Origin: Tubiluchus corallicola
Taxonomy: Eukaryota > Priapulida > Priapulimorpha > Priapulimorphida > Tubiluchidae
Reading direction: 5' to 3'
Length of the DNA stretch: 64,000 nt
Assembly: GCA_030141605.1 (NCBI GenBank)
Contig: JAQGDQ010000055.1
Location: 188,001 to 252,000, forward strand
The notes under the pieces: generated by a model
Databases searched by the model: none
What the model was told of the DNA's origin: nothing
Seen by the model: only the letters and a program-made list of their open reading frames with translations
Shown: piece after piece, positions 1 to 12,198 of the stretch
How positions within the stretch are numbered: position 1 is the first letter of the stretch
Layout: each line of letters begins with the position of its first letter
Made by a program: the position numbers and the translations under genes

Positions 1-525
1 TGTTAAAATATATGCTTCTCAGCATACTTCAAGATGGGATACGGTATGAAAAATCATCTTTTTTCCTTTAAGTGTGCATTACTGGTCGCTCTATTACTCT
101 TACACTTACACATCGGAGCTGTGATTACAATCAATGGCAATGCACTAAAATTAAATGACAGGTGGCATTATAAACTTGTTACCATAGCAATGAGCTTCTT
201 TCCTTCAGTTGCTTCTTCCTTTTTCTATGCACCTGTTATGAGATTTTCTTTTTTTTATGCCTTTCAATCAGAAATGTAAAATTGCGGTTTTGCCCTTCTA
301 ATAAAAATTTGTTCATGTGGTGCGTGATCTGTGTGCAAATTCGTAGAACATACCTGTCAAACACACGTACACACACAATACCCTGTAGATTACGTTCTTC
401 CATAAAGTTAGATTGGAATCAGAAATGCATTGTACAAGAAATGTGAGTTTAATAAATCCAACAAAACTCACCAATAAGTTCTGTATAATACATACATATG
501 ACAGTTGTTATTTTTTATGGAACAG

Positions 526-1724
526 TTGCTAATGGAACAGCTCCGGGAGACTTGAAGAAACTTGCAATCGGAGAGGAGATTTATATTGGTGGATTTCTCG
601 AACCACCTAGTGTCAGGTATGGTAAAAAAACAGTAATACTTATTGTCATAAATGCAGACAGCTGTTATCAATAATATTTGACTGTTGCAATGTCTGCAGT
701 TTGTATTGTCTGCTTTTTCCAGTGTGCACAAAACTAGCTAAAATGTCTGCAAATCTCTAATAATATAAGCCTTTTCACAGTTTCGTTGTGTGCACGCTCA
801 GTTGCTGTAGACCAAAGGATAAGTGTACCACAGCAACACATCTTTACTTCAAATGTTACGTGACATGGGTAAAGCAAAGCCGCCTGCCATGCCAGTTCAG
901 TAACTGCAGCTGTTTTACGTTGACTTTGTTTAATTATGCATTAGTCTGTGCGTAGAGTGATTTACTACCAGGATCTTGCTTGGGAACAAGAAAAAATGAA
1001 CTAGGTAAGGTTCTAGCTGGCTGTTAAAACTGTTACTATTACAATAGCATAGGCTGTGAGCCATTGTCAAGTGTACGTAAATGCATTGTCTGGTACACTT
1101 AACCTTTGACCATCATCATCAATTGCAGCAACTGTGAAAAGGCTTATTAACATAGAAATTAATTAGATAAATTTATAATTTTGGAAGCAGAATGTTTAAA
1201 TATGGTACTGTTGTTTTTGATACGCGTTTATTACACTACGAAAATTTGTTAGATTTTTGCTTTAATTGTTTTGTGAACAATTAAAAATCCTGTAAAATAT
1301 TGTTGATTTTTAGTCATTTAGTTATAGTTTCAGTTATGTTTCAGTATTGTAACATACATGGTTGCCATCTTGGTTTCAGTACAGAGGAAAAGAAATTAAT
1401 AAACTGATTTGGTAACTGATGTTTCTTTGCTTTATTATCAATGATTTTTTCCCTAATATTTGTAAATGTCTTATACGTTTTTCTTTGCCACATGTTCTTT
1501 GGTTAATAAAGACTATCAAAAATTAATATTTCGATAATTTTTCGTGTTTTTTTTTCCTTTCTTCACCAGTGTGACTTGCATGAGTGATGTATTGTTTATT
1601 CTGCAGTAATGTCGGTACTGATGGATTTGTGGGCTGCATCAAACAGTTGCAGCTTGGAACATTGGTTGTTGATCTGAACAAAAATATACAGTCTCGTGGG
1701 GTGATGCCAGGCTGCCCTGATGTG
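526..1724 (+). CDS. End of an LG domain (probably LG2), two exons
   Basis: Exon 526-616 encodes a stretch ending IYIGGFLEPPSV, the usual IYVGG strand of an LG domain. Exon 1607-1724 completes the split serine codon and encodes GFVGCIKQLQ...MPGCPDV, the closing cysteine pair. The acceptor could also be the upstream AG, which would start the exon at 505, or the AG ending at 540; all three keep the frame. A sequence reading VITINGNALKLNDRWHYKL at about 121-177 looks like the preceding LG strand with its W-H motif. I could not find a donor there with a phase that fits, so the first visible exon remains unresolved and one short exon may be missing. Confidence 0.85.
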
Positions 1725-4700
1725 GTAAGAAATTACGACAAAACTTTGAAATTAATATATTTGCCATGATGAATCTTAGATGCTTACTGACTCAATGTTT
1801 ATTGCTCTTAGATAGCATTTTCAGCTTTTTTTATTGTTGAAACAGTTGCGTAATCAGAAATCAGTGTTGTCAGAGGAGTTAATTTTTAACTGAAAACCTT
1901 TCGAAGATCTAATTGAAAGCTTGTCGCAATTTCTCAAATTCAGAATTATTGACACCACTTAGTAATTACATATCTGCAACTTATAAAATGAAAGAATTTG
2001 CAATCATTAAATTTTTTAAACCAAGTTCAACCAAAAGAAAGTTAAAAAGTCGTAACTAAGCTTGTATTTGAACCGATGACTTCAAGTTGCAAAACTAAAT
2101 CATAAATGCTAGACCATACAGCTCCTTGTGATCATGTAGATTCGTTGTGAACTCATTTTATCGCTAACTGTTGTTCATGAAACTGGTTTAAAAATAATTA
2201 ATTTACTAAATGTATCTTGCTTACAGATTGCCCGACTGGCTTCATTTGACAAAACTCAGGATAGTTATTTGAAGCTCAGTTTAGATGATGACTCATCAGA
2301 GGTGGCGTTGTCATTCAAGTTCAGAACTCTGAAGCCAGATGGCGTGCTGTTCTATAGCGCTGATGCTGCTCAGGTGTGTGTGTTTTACTGCAAGTAGAGT
2401 GTCTTTCTTTCTGGTAGTGTGAATGCTTACTATGATATAGCTATATTTAAATGTGAATAGGTCGATTAATATCTTTGTTCATCTTATATTCCTGTTGCAT
2501 TACAATTCCCCGCACAATATAAATGCCCTAACCCCAACCCAAGCCCTAACCGTAACTCTAATCCTAATCCGCTTCACACACTAATTTCTTGTGTGTGGGG
2601 AATTGTAAACTTAGCCCCGAAGAGTGCTGCACATTGTTTAAAAATATTAATGAAGAGAATTTATGCTATTGCATAAATTATGCAGATGAGTGAATACAGT
2701 CCCAGATTTACAATTTCCAAGCCTAAATCGCTCCGTAATTTGTAAGATAATGCATGTAAACTCACCCACTCGTAATACAATAAATAGCTGCTACAGAGAG
2801 TCACCTATCTATTAACTAACCGGACCTGACTTTGCTTAACTTTGGTTGCTGAGCACACACAATAACCACTCAGCTATTACTTACATCCCAGAACGTTAAA
2901 TTACATTCATTTTTTTATCTACAGCAATATGCACTATCAGCACAGCTCAGTGAAGGCAGACTTTACTTCGTTCACAAGGATACTGCTGAGACAATCCTTA
3001 TTCAAAGTAACAATGATAATTACAATGATGGAGATTGGCATTTTGTCAACATGTTTTATCAGACTAAAGATGATGACACGTTGGGGTGAGAGTTCCAGTT
3101 AATTTTTAACTTAATTAACTCTAATTATAGGGTTGTAATAATAATGATATGATTTTTAGTATTGTTAGAATATTCATTGACGACCTCTATAGCTGCATAC
3201 CAATGCATTCACTTCTTCTTCTATTAAATCTTGTATAAAAGCTAATTTTAGTGGGAAATATTTTGCTTATAGCAGAATTAATGAAAAAGAAATTATTAGC
3301 AACGGCATGTTGACTTAATTTGCAACAGCAAGGTGACGTTTTTTCTTTTTTAAAAGAATTTTTTGTTGCTGACTTATCTGTTAATATCTGTGGACTACAT
3401 TCAAATGTTCAACTAAAGCTAGTGTGTAATTAGTTCATCATCATCATCATCATCATCATATAAATGCTTCTACTTTCTAAAAACGTGGCACGCTCCACTT
3501 GTCCATAGCCACTGCCCACGATGCATCATCCCTCACATCTAGAGTGGTATTTGATAAATCTTGGATTAGAACTTCTATAAATAGTTAATTGCCATCAAAT
3601 TATTAAATAATTTGTGGATTCTCACTGTACCATTCTCATTCAAGTATAATAATAATAATGTTACTATTTGTTAATTTATATAATTAAATAACTTATAATA
3701 ATATAATAATAATGTTATTATTATTATTATAGTATACAATATGACTAAAATTATCGTATCATTAGTAGAAGATTCTGGTGTTTCTTATACCTACTACGGC
3801 AGTATTAAGTTGATATTTATGGGTGCTGTGGAATCAATTGTCTTTTTTTGTTCATTCACATCATTACATTCATTTTAGTTTACTCATTGATGTGGACGAA
3901 GTGGACAGGTCAGAGAAAACCTTACAGGAGGCAGACTGGTCCAAACTTGCCGGCAATATCTGGATCGGGGGCACCTCTGCTGATTACGGCATACAGGAGG
4001 GCAATGCAGTCACTGTGGAGGCTTTAACGGGCTGCTTGGGAGATCTGACTATAAATGGACTGTAAGCCATTTCATATTCAGCAAATTATGTGAAGTGCCA
4101 ATTATAATTGTGTTTAAGCATTATCCTTGATAACAAGCTGGTTCCAGTCCAGGTACAGTCATCTGCTATCGAAACGCATACCAGCTGACAGAATGCCAAA
4201 TCTTGGAAAAATTGTTTATGCTTTTGCTTGTACACAGTTGCTTGTGATATTGTACTGTGTATGTTGTGTATTTAACAAGAAATTGTTTTATTCTTTCCTA
4301 ACAACCTTCCACCTTTAAAGCACAAGAAAACTCTCTTCATAAATAAAGCCTAAAAAATTCCTCTTGAAATTTTATATCACGTATGTGCTGTTTTCTTGCA
4401 TACTGAGCTTGCATTAACAGTAACGCCTTATTAGAGTTGTAAATTTAAACTCCCGCGATGACCGTTAGGCACAGACATTTTAACGATAAGTTGTTTGAAA
4501 CAAGTTTAGGTAACATTTTGACAAGTCTGAAAAAATAGTCAGAGCATTCGTAATTCACACTCTTCATTAACTAAGCAAATGTTTAAATTACCTTATTATG
4601 TGAATAAGATCAATAATATGTTTTTGCTGAACAAGTGATGCATGCAGATATGGAGAGGCAGTGCTGTTTTACAAAGTGGCTCGTATACTTTAAATTATTA

Positions 4701-7700
4701 AGAATTTTCCTTTCCAATTACGAAAACTTTCAAACAGATAAGCATAATGCGAAGTAAAATAATTTTGTTATGGAAAGTTCCTTGGGACATAACCTTAAAA
4801 TTCCCTTTTCTTCCCCTTTAAATGTTCTACATTAAGTGCATGTCTAATAATTCTACCTGGTTGTCATGCTGTTTCTCGATCTGCTTCCAATGAACAGCTA
4901 AAGCTAATGTAACCTCCAATACAAAACTTTCTGCTTTCAGTACACAACTGTGGTACTTTGCTAGCGTCACGAGCGTCAATCTTTTCAAGCTGGCAAAAGT
5001 GTCTAAGTTGGTACAGCAATCAGTAATAATACCTTCTGTAAAATTACCACTACTACTAGCTTTGGTAGGTACTCTCAGTGGTTTTGAATGGACTGAATAC
5101 GGTGTGGAAGAAAATAACTGAACATTGACTATTTTCGTCCCCAAATTGATTGTCAAAAGAAAAAACAATTCTAAATTTGTATTTTTGCAATTCTGTAGGT
5201 TTTAGAATGTTTAGAAAATTTTCGAGTTTTTATTACATCTGTTATAAGATGTGCGAAGCAGGTGCAAATTGCAACCATCTCAAAGTGTACTTCTTTTTTT
5301 ACACAATGTGTAAAACTCTATCTGATAGTTATAGCCGGTAATTTTGCCTAAACTTTTATTACATTTATTGCATTTTGTTGTTTGTTGTATGACCATTGTT
5401 GTTTTTGTTTAGTTTAAGCATAATTTTATTGTAACACACTCAAACCTCATTGTAATGACCCGAACCCTTTATAATGATAACCTCACTTAATGCCCAAATG
5501 TTTAGCAAAACAAAACACCTACATTTGCATAGACATGTATATATATAATGCATCCGTTATAGTGCCAACTTTTTTGCAGTCCCAAAGTAGGTGGTATAAA
5601 GAGATTTGTCTGTACCATCAGTTACAATAAATTTCAATAATCACAATATTGTATATATAACTGATAGAAGCTTGCCAACAGAACATGAACACTTAAATGA
5701 GTGTAGACGATTACCTACAAACAAATACTAATATTACAGTGTGATTGCTAAGATTCCGTCTTTGTTTTTAGACGTGTGAACTTTGCGGAAGTTGAGATGG
5801 ACGACAGACCAAGTGTTGCTCTAGAACACTGTCCGCTAGACGACATTACTGAAGCTACAGAGCTGCCATTCGAAGTGGAAGGTGGGGTTAAAAAATCTGT
5901 GTTTAGTTTCTAATCATCTATTCAACAAGTGTTCGACTGTTTAAGGGGCTCGTTAAGGATAATTTGTTAATTTGTTTTTAGCAATAATTCGATTGACCTG
6001 AACACTTATTTATTACACTCATAAATATCCTTTAAATTGCAATGATTTATGTATAATCATTTAGAATATCCTCATGGTCCTTGTGTACTTCCACTTCGGC
6101 CGAACAAGGCAGCTACTGCGACTAGCGGCAGGCAGTTTGGTTTATCAGAAAGCAGCAGGCAGGAGTTCAACAGTTTGCCTGATAAATTCCGTAAAAGGTG
6201 AGATTTAGAAAACAAAACTGCCAGCTGTGAGATTGTAGAGATCTATTTTATGCATTTTTAATTGTTTTTGATTATTTAATTGTAGTGTTTGTTATTTGAA
6301 CTCGTGCTCTAAATTTGTTGTTTTAATATGCTGTATTTGTTGAATTGATACCAGTTTAAGATTTAACTCTAAGATTTAATGATCTATGCAGCAGTATCAC
6401 TGCATCGTGATATCTTTCATTATGATATGCGAATCTCCACAGTGCAACCGTATTATAATGATATTTAGCAAATTAGCTTGCTCTTGGTCGTATGCCGATA
6501 AAAAGGAAGTAATTCAAGTTTCAGCTGTAGACTGTATTGTAGACACCTCTCTATTAGTTTAGTGAGCAGTAGTTCACTTAACAGAGGCACTGCTGTCAGC
6601 CAAAGCAGTTGAAACTGCAAAGTGTTTAATCTCTAATAGGCTAATTACATTGTTTTCATATAATCTTGCGAAATGCTAAACATTAACCAGAAAATTCATG
6701 AGCAAATTTTAAACTATATTATTGATATGTTTTGCTATTCTGGTGGCTTGGAATGCAAACAATAGCCTATATATGACACAAGTCATAAATAAAAGTCAAA
6801 CTGTTTGTCAAGTTATTTTAGCATTAAGAAATCTTAAAACTGTTGTTTGATAAATATTAAAATTTATTAAAAACAGCTTCATCTAGTTTTTTTTGTAAAA
6901 CTTGCAAGCATTAATTCAGCTGTATCGTGATGCATATCATGTCACGAGGTTAGTATTATGAAACGTATGATATCATGACCTAGGTGTATCATTACAGACC
7001 TAGTAATTGCATAATTTATGTATAGTTTTGATTACGTCATGTAGGTGTTTGATTCTCTGACGACCTTAACTGAAATAAAGTGACAACTAAATAAACAAAA
7101 ACAAAAACAAAAAATTAAATAAAAGAGTTATTGCTGCTGCCAGCCAATGCTTATTTGCTTCATGTTAAAAATCATTTGTTTCATTTCAGATCCCAGTTTC
7201 AGTTTGAGTTCAGGACAGGAGTTGCTGACGGAGTCGTCTTCTACATGGCCGATGATAGGCACAGAGATTTCATGGCCGTGTACTTTGCCAATGGACAGCT
7301 ACATTTCGACTTCAACTGTGGAAGCGGTCCTGCTAAACTGTCCAGCACAAAATTATACAATGACAATAACTGGCATATTGTAAGCTGAATTCACTCAAAA
7401 ATTAATTGTACAGTAGAATCCGTTTACTAAATCCACGGATAATAAATCCAGCCACTTATTGGGGTCACTATGGCTGGAACAAAACTGTATGATGCTTTAA
7501 TCTATTTATTAAATCCAAACATCCCTTTATAAATGCACATTGTTGCTGTGAAGATAACAAAAGTGTGATGTAAGACTGCACAGTTGCCCTGCCTTTTAAC
7601 ATGAGCTAGACCACCATCTTCGAACGAAGCGCATTTTACACTTTTGCATTTTTTCCACTTGAAGTTTTTGCCTTTAGCCATCCTGGGTTTCTATGGTCAG

Positions 7701-10700
7701 GGAAAATCCTGGAAAATCCTTAAAAATACAGGCCATTCTGGAAAGTCATGGAAAAGTCGGGGAAAAAGACAATTTTTATAGCAAGTCAGGGAAAGTGATG
7801 AAAATGGGGCAAACAGTCAGGGAAATTGGAAAGGGTTCCAAAGATGATCACCGTGAACCGATATTTTCCAAACGCATTTTTCAGCGATTTGTGTTCCAAT
7901 AAAATTTTGCTATGGCAGGCTCCAAGTTTCGATTTCTGTTCCAAAAATAATGATTGGATTAAGAAAGTTTATTTAATGTGATTAGTCTAATTTTGTTAGC
8001 TCTACTGCAGCTGTGCCGACTCATATATCAGTATATGTATGAACGTCCATACATAAAAATGTTTGAATATATGTGTACTGATAATGCAATTTCTGCTTTT
8101 CTTGGTCATATAAAATTAATATTGGACTAGGGAAAAATCATTTATTGTAAAATTCTGTGGGAACCCTGCCATCCAGTTTACCTGTTACATTGCAAAAATA
8201 TCAATCACCTTGAAAAAGAGGTCTAAATAAGTTGAACCAACCTGCTAATTATTGCTGATAAATTGTGCGTAAGAATGTCGATTCCAATAAATGTCTGTTG
8301 AATCATTGTACTTCATTTTTTCAACTTTGGAAGCAGTAACCTCACCATAGATAAACAACACATACTTTACGTAAGTGAGTCACGTTAATAAATGATTACA
8401 CTTTGCTTAAAAACTTTCGCATCCCGTTTTAGGAGTATTGACTTCATAAATAAACGATAAATACGAGGAAAACGCTACTTAATAGGTCTCTTCAGTTTAC
8501 AAATACAGCCACTTGATCAATCCATTAGCTTCACATTTGTGGATTTATTAAGCGAAGTACAGTAAATTGTGTATACCTCGACCCGTTATAACTCCAGTTC
8601 TTGCTTATCTCAAGCAGATTTCATGGAACGGATTTTCCATTTCATTTTCTTTTTAGCAAACGTCGCATAACTCGAAATCTGTATTTCGAATTATCTCGTA
8701 ATTCAAACCAAATTCATGATGCAATTTATAAGAATCTAACTATATGAAATCACCCCGCCTTCCTCGAACAGCCTCCCAAGCAAGAAATCTTACGCGAAAT
8801 TAACACCAGACTATGAATTTAACTGCTTATTTCAGCCAAAATGGTAAGATTTCTCACATCACCTTAGCAGAACACCGAACACAGCATGGCTTAACGAATG
8901 TGGCTTAGTAACTAGATCACAAAAATTATTATTGCAGAATTCTATTAACCATGCTACTCAGACTACAATAGAGGTGCACCAGTCATTTTATTTTTTGATT
9001 ATTCATAAAAACTGTTGTTTGATATTTGATTAAAGGCTCAGTTTGTGATTTTCACAAACTGCAGTGTATTGTCATGTTGATGAGCAACTCAATCTTGTGT
9101 TCTTACAAACATTGTCTAACTCGTACTTTTGCATAACTCAAACAGATTTTTAGGTCCAGACGGTGTTTGAGTTGTACGTAGTTTACTGTATACTGTATTT
9201 TCTAGAATTTCTTTATGTGATCATTCTATAACCACTTTGGTGTAAATTTCGGAATTATTGCCAAACATCGCATATAGTCATGAAAGTGAAAAATGAAATT
9301 GCAATGTTATTTCTTCCAGGTTAAATTCCAAAGGAACTTCCGTACGGGTATACTCATAATTGATAGCGAAGAAGTTGCAAAGGGGAAGAGCAAAGGCAAT
9401 AGCAATAGCTTGAATGTTGATGCACCTTATTACGTAGGCGGTCTTGCTCCTGACATGGCAGAAAAAGCCAAGAAGAACACTATGGTAAGACTGTTGCGTG
9501 ATTTGTACCATTTGCGCCATTTAATAACATAATTATATGAATACATTCAACAGTTTGGATCTAAGTTGTAAGTTATGTATTTTTTTATTATTGCGTCTTT
9601 GTTTATAGAAGCCATGGGACTAAAATACTTCATTTATCAACAGGTAACTTCATCTTTCAATGGTTGCATCCGTAATTTCAAACTCAATGACAAAGCACTG
9701 GAGGATTTGAGCTTTGAAGAAGGAGTAAGCGCGTGTGCAGACAACACGGAACCCGGAACATTCTTTTCCGTCGATGGCGGACATATTGTTTTGTGTGAGT
9801 ATTTTGTCATTTCCTCAAATGTTTCTGAAATTGGAGCAATGTTTATGCATCAGGCACTTTTATTTATATTGAAGTGTTGTCCTTCAAACTTTTTCGATTA
9901 GCTGGGCATCTTTCAGGCTGCAAAGAAATAATGATATAAATCCTAAACCTAAAGTAAACTAAAAAAACAGGACTGTAAGTTTTACAAACCATTAAAAGTT
10001 GAAATAAATTCTTAAAATTTCACAGTGATTCTTTTGTCAATTGTTTTTTTGTTTTTGTTGCAAGCCTTGTATGCATTGTTGTGCAGTCTGAAAGTGCAAA
10101 GTGTTTGTTCTGTTGCAGATGATAAATTCAAAGTCGGTTTAGATTTTGATATTCAGCTGGAGGTGAAGCCACGCAGTATGAGTGGTATCATTATGTATAT
10201 TGCTGCTGCTGATGGAGGTAGGATACTTTATATTAACTTTGATACTTTTTGAGTCGCACTTCGAACTGTTTATAATTTTTTGTATATGTGTTTCTACATC
10301 TGTTTTTGAGACTAATCTTTTGAGCTATAATCACAAAATTTGAAATCTAGATGTCAACTAAAAGTGTTTATTGCGTGCATATGCCTATAGAAATAAATAT
10401 AGTGTAAGATAAATACTGAGCTCTGTAATTTACTTATTAATTGGCAAGCTTATTGCACAAAGAAATTTTTTGCCAATTTGACATAGATGGATAGGTGGAT
10501 GGTTAAGCATTTAATTCAGTAGTTACATTTTTGTACAACCATTTTATTCAGTATTTGCAGCACTGTAGAAGCACACATGGCCTGACCAATCTCACAACTA
10601 AATGTGTCGGTTGATTAAAAAACTTATTTTTTGTTAATTTGTTACTACTACTGTTGATTTTTAATTATATTAAATTTACTTGTAAATAGTTATTGCTAGT

Positions 10701-12146
10701 CAGTAGCTTGTAGCATTGTTTGCTATTGTATCCATTTAGGAGATTTCTTGGCACTGCAGCTGCATGACGGTAATCTCACATTCAGTGCTGATAACGGTGG
10801 TCGTACTCTCTCTGCAACGTTCCAGCCCGACGTTGACAAGCCAAAATATCTCTGTGATGGTAACTGGCACAGTATACAAGGTATTGCATCACATTTTGTA
10901 ACAACTGTTGTAGGTTTCTTATGAGAAAATTGTGGGACAGTAAATGCGAAGCATTAGTTGGTACTTGTGATTTTCTTAATTTTCAACTGACAGACCTGTT
11001 ATGCTAGTTTGAAACCTCTGGACAGTCTCATTTGGCACTCTACCTTTGCTACATATAATTATTATTACTACAATTATTATTATTAATCTTTTATTCATAT
11101 GAAATTTACGGAAAAAGTCACAAATTCTTTTCGTTATCTGTATTTATTAAATCTCAATGTTTTTATAGTGAATATAGATTAAGTTTTTTTTTGTAGCTGT
11201 GAAAGCCAAAAACCTTGTTACCCTCAGTGTGGACGGTGTCCTGGTTAATCCAGACATTGGCCAGGCTGCGGTAACGTCTACAGATACTGATGATCCGCTG
11301 TATATTGGTGGCATCCCAGGTGGGTAATAAAACTTCTCTGTATTACAGGTAGAATAAAAAGCAAAATAATTACAGATTTTTTGGGTAATAGTATTTTGTA
11401 TATTTCTGAGTTGTCACTCTCAAAAATAATTTTGATGATAGCATTGGAGATGTGTGAATTAGTCTTGTGATTAAATTTTCTTTTATAGTTATTTATAGTA
11501 TACAAAATGGTGCCAAAGAAATCATGTGCTTGATTTCTGTGCCTTAATTTAGTCCAGTTTTCTAAATCTGTATCAGTATTTATATAAATCGACATCAATC
11601 TTTCCAAGTTGAAATGTGTCTTTAATTTTAATATTACAGTGATGTAATTCTAATATTTTTGATTTTTAGCACTGAGAAACACAGGGTCTTTCTGTATTTG
11701 CCAATATTTTTCTAACTAGTAGCTTATGTTTGCTGAATTGCTATATATAGTTTACATTGTACAGTATAGTGAATGTAGTATATACATGTATATATAGTCT
11801 AATATACATATATATATATATATACAATCAGTAAACATAAGATGTTAGTTAGCTAAACTCAATTACTATCAAAAAATGTGGATAACTATTTCCACACAGC
11901 TAAAAATTCTTATTTTGGCATAAAAAGTAACATGGGTACCACAAATACTCGTATCTACAGTTATCCGTGGTTAAGTGTTTTACTCTTGTTTTCATTTTAG
12001 ATATTCCAAATGCACCAGGAATTTTAACTGATGAACATTTTGTCGGCTGCATCAGGGATGTTTACTTTGAGCAGAAGATACAGACGTTGGCAGATGCGAC
12101 GACGGTCGTAGGTGGCGTCACTCTCAACAGTTGTCCGACTACGTAA
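526..12146 (+). CDS. Laminin subunit alpha, C-terminal LG region (3' part of gene, 5' end outside window)
   Basis: This is the C-terminal globular part of a laminin alpha chain, a secreted basement-membrane protein whose LG domains bind dystroglycan, heparan sulfate and integrins. Exons on + : 526-616, 1607-1724, 2227-2373, 2925-3085, 3879-4061, 5772-5881, 6065-6197, 7190-7379, 9320-9484, 9644-9794, 10119-10217, 10740-10880, 11197-11319, 12001-12146. I checked that every intron begins GT, ends AG and keeps the reading frame. The protein ends NSCPTT and stops at TAA 12144-12146. Each LG domain closes with the usual pair of cysteines (GCIKQL..PGC, GCLGDL..EHC, GCIRNF..SAC, GCIRDV..NSC). The order LG, LG3, linker containing GPCVLPLRP, LG4, LG5 is that of laminin alpha chains rather than perlecan, agrin or neurexin. 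I cannot decide between the alpha-1/2 and alpha-3/5 classes. Confidence 0.93.
766..1146. mobile_element. Tc1-type MITE with AGCCTTTTCACAG inverted ends
   Basis: The ends are inverted copies: TAAGCCTTTTCACAGTT at the left and AACTGTGAAAAGGCTTA at the right, about 380 bp apart with no coding capacity. A TA dinucleotide flanks each end, as expected for a Tc1/mariner-mobilised element. A second, half-length copy in the opposite sense starts at 62957. The element sits in a laminin intron. Confidence 0.8.
2227..5881 (+). CDS. Laminin alpha LG3 domain, four exons
   Basis: Exons 2227-2373, 2925-3085, 3879-4061 and 5772-5881 encode one LG beta-sandwich. Landmarks are FKFRTLKPDGVLFY, EGRLYFV, DGDWHFVNMF, NIWIGG, GCLGDLTINGL and EHCPLDD. 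The second exon ends in phase 2 and joins the third through a split glycine codon. The third joins the fourth through a split leucine codon. In the family this domain sits next to the coiled-coil end and contributes to integrin binding. The last intron (4062-5771) carries a foldback-repeat arm and a small pogo-like MITE. Confidence 0.92.
2500..2608. mobile_element. Short MITE with telomere-like core
   Basis: TTACAATTCCCCGCACA at the left is matched in reverse complement by TGTGTGGGGAATTGTAA at the right, giving a ~109 bp inverted-repeat element. Its middle is a degenerate run of CCCTAA-like units (GCCCTAACCCCAACCCAAG and following). No coding capacity. Confidence 0.65.
3437..3461. repeat. (CAT)n microsatellite
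   Basis: About eight tandem CAT triplets in the laminin intron 3086-3878. Confidence 0.9.
4315..4835 (+). repeat. Solo arm of long-inverted-repeat foldback family (copy 1)
   Basis: Begins AAAGCACAAGAAAACTCTC and ends near TTCCCTTTTCTTCCCC. Shared blocks include CTTGAAATTTTAT, CGATGACCGTTAG and GAAACAAGTTTAG. The same sequence recurs at 16858, 38724 and 56145, and in reverse at 39545 and 56950. No opposite arm is visible here, so this is a solo arm or a decayed element. Confidence 0.75.
5432..5617. mobile_element. Small pogo/Tigger-like MITE
   Basis: The left end reads ACACTCAAACCTCATTGTAA and the reverse complement of the right end reads ACAGACAAATCTCTTTATA, an imperfect inverted repeat of the pogo/Tigger style with TA at the borders. 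About 185 bp, no coding capacity. Confidence 0.5.
6065..6197 (+). CDS. Laminin alpha LG3-LG4 linker exon
   Basis: This exon encodes the hinge between LG3 and LG4. It contains PHGPCVLPLRP and GRQFGLSESSRQEF, both close to the linker of vertebrate laminin alpha chains (a CVLPLRP-like stretch followed by a QFGL-like stretch). It starts through a split glutamate codon from 5881 and ends in phase 2 at KFRKR|S, joined to the exon at 7190. In the family this hinge separates LG1-3 from the LG4-5 pair and can be cut by proteases. Confidence 0.9.
7190..9794 (+). CDS. Laminin alpha LG4 domain, three exons
   Basis: Exons 7190-7379, 9320-9484 and 9644-9794. Landmarks in order are FQFEFRTGVADGVVFYMADD, NGQLHFDFNCGSG, NDNNWHIV, PYYVGGLAPD, FNGCIRNFKLNDKALED and GVSACADN, then GTFFSVDGG leading into LG5. 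In the family LG4 carries the dystroglycan and heparin binding surface. The 1.94 kb intron between the first two exons (7380-9319) is packed with two pogo-like non-autonomous elements and a GGAAAGTCA-type repeat. The third exon is preceded by a short polypyrimidine-poor acceptor (ATTTATCAACAG). Confidence 0.93.
7410..8565. mobile_element. Pogo-like non-autonomous element 1
   Basis: The left end is TACAGTAGAATCCGTTTACT then AAATCCAC. The right end in reverse complement is TACTGTACTTCGCTTAATAA then ATCCAC. This gives a ~1.15 kb element with imperfect terminal inverted repeats and TA borders. No transposase reading frame is visible. It encloses the GGAAAGTCA-type repeat at 7693-7845. Confidence 0.6.
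7693..7845. repeat. Degenerate GTCAGGGAAA / GGAAAAGTC tandem repeat
   Basis: Short units built on TCAGGGAAAAT and GGAAAAGTC follow one another with variations (GGTCAGGGAAAATCCTGG, GGAAAGTCATGG, AGTCAGGGAAAGTG, AGTCAGGGAAATTGG). The 69-codon open frame across it is a by-product of the repeat. Confidence 0.6.
8558..9190. mobile_element. Pogo-like non-autonomous element 2
   Basis: Left end TACAGTAAATTGTGTATACC then TCGACCCGTTATAACTC. Right end in reverse complement TACAGTAAACTACGTACAAC then TCAAACACC. Internal CTCGAAATC and TAACTCAAAC blocks are of Tigger type. It abuts element 1 and appears to share its TACAGTA border. Confidence 0.55.
10119..12146 (+). CDS. Laminin alpha LG5 domain and C-terminus, four exons
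   Basis: Exons 10119-10217, 10740-10880, 11197-11319 and 12001-12146. Landmarks are SGIIMYIAAADGG, LHDGNLTFSADNGG, LCDGNWHSIQ, VTLSVDGVLV, DDPLYIGGIP, EHFVGCIRDVYFEQ and LNSCPTT stop. The LCDGNWH and closing SCP-type ends are hallmarks of the last laminin alpha domain. Every exon begins with two bases that complete a codon from the previous exon. The 3' UTR runs into a pogo-like MITE at 12199-12593. AATAAA-like hexamers occur near 12573 (inside the MITE) and near 12622. Confidence 0.94.
11770..11824. repeat. AT-rich (TA)n microsatellite
   Basis: Interrupted TA/TATACA runs in the last laminin intron. Confidence 0.8.
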
Positions 12147-12198
12147 ATCAGTACATCGCGCTAGTTTGGAGTCATTAAGTTCAATCTGCTTTTCCATA

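Noticed and set aside
6180-7200. KFRKR|S at the end of the laminin linker as a furin-type cleavage site
   Set aside because: The position four residues before the cut is F, not R, and vertebrate laminin alpha chains keep similar basic residues (like VRKKLS) in the first LG4 strand, so it is probably structural.
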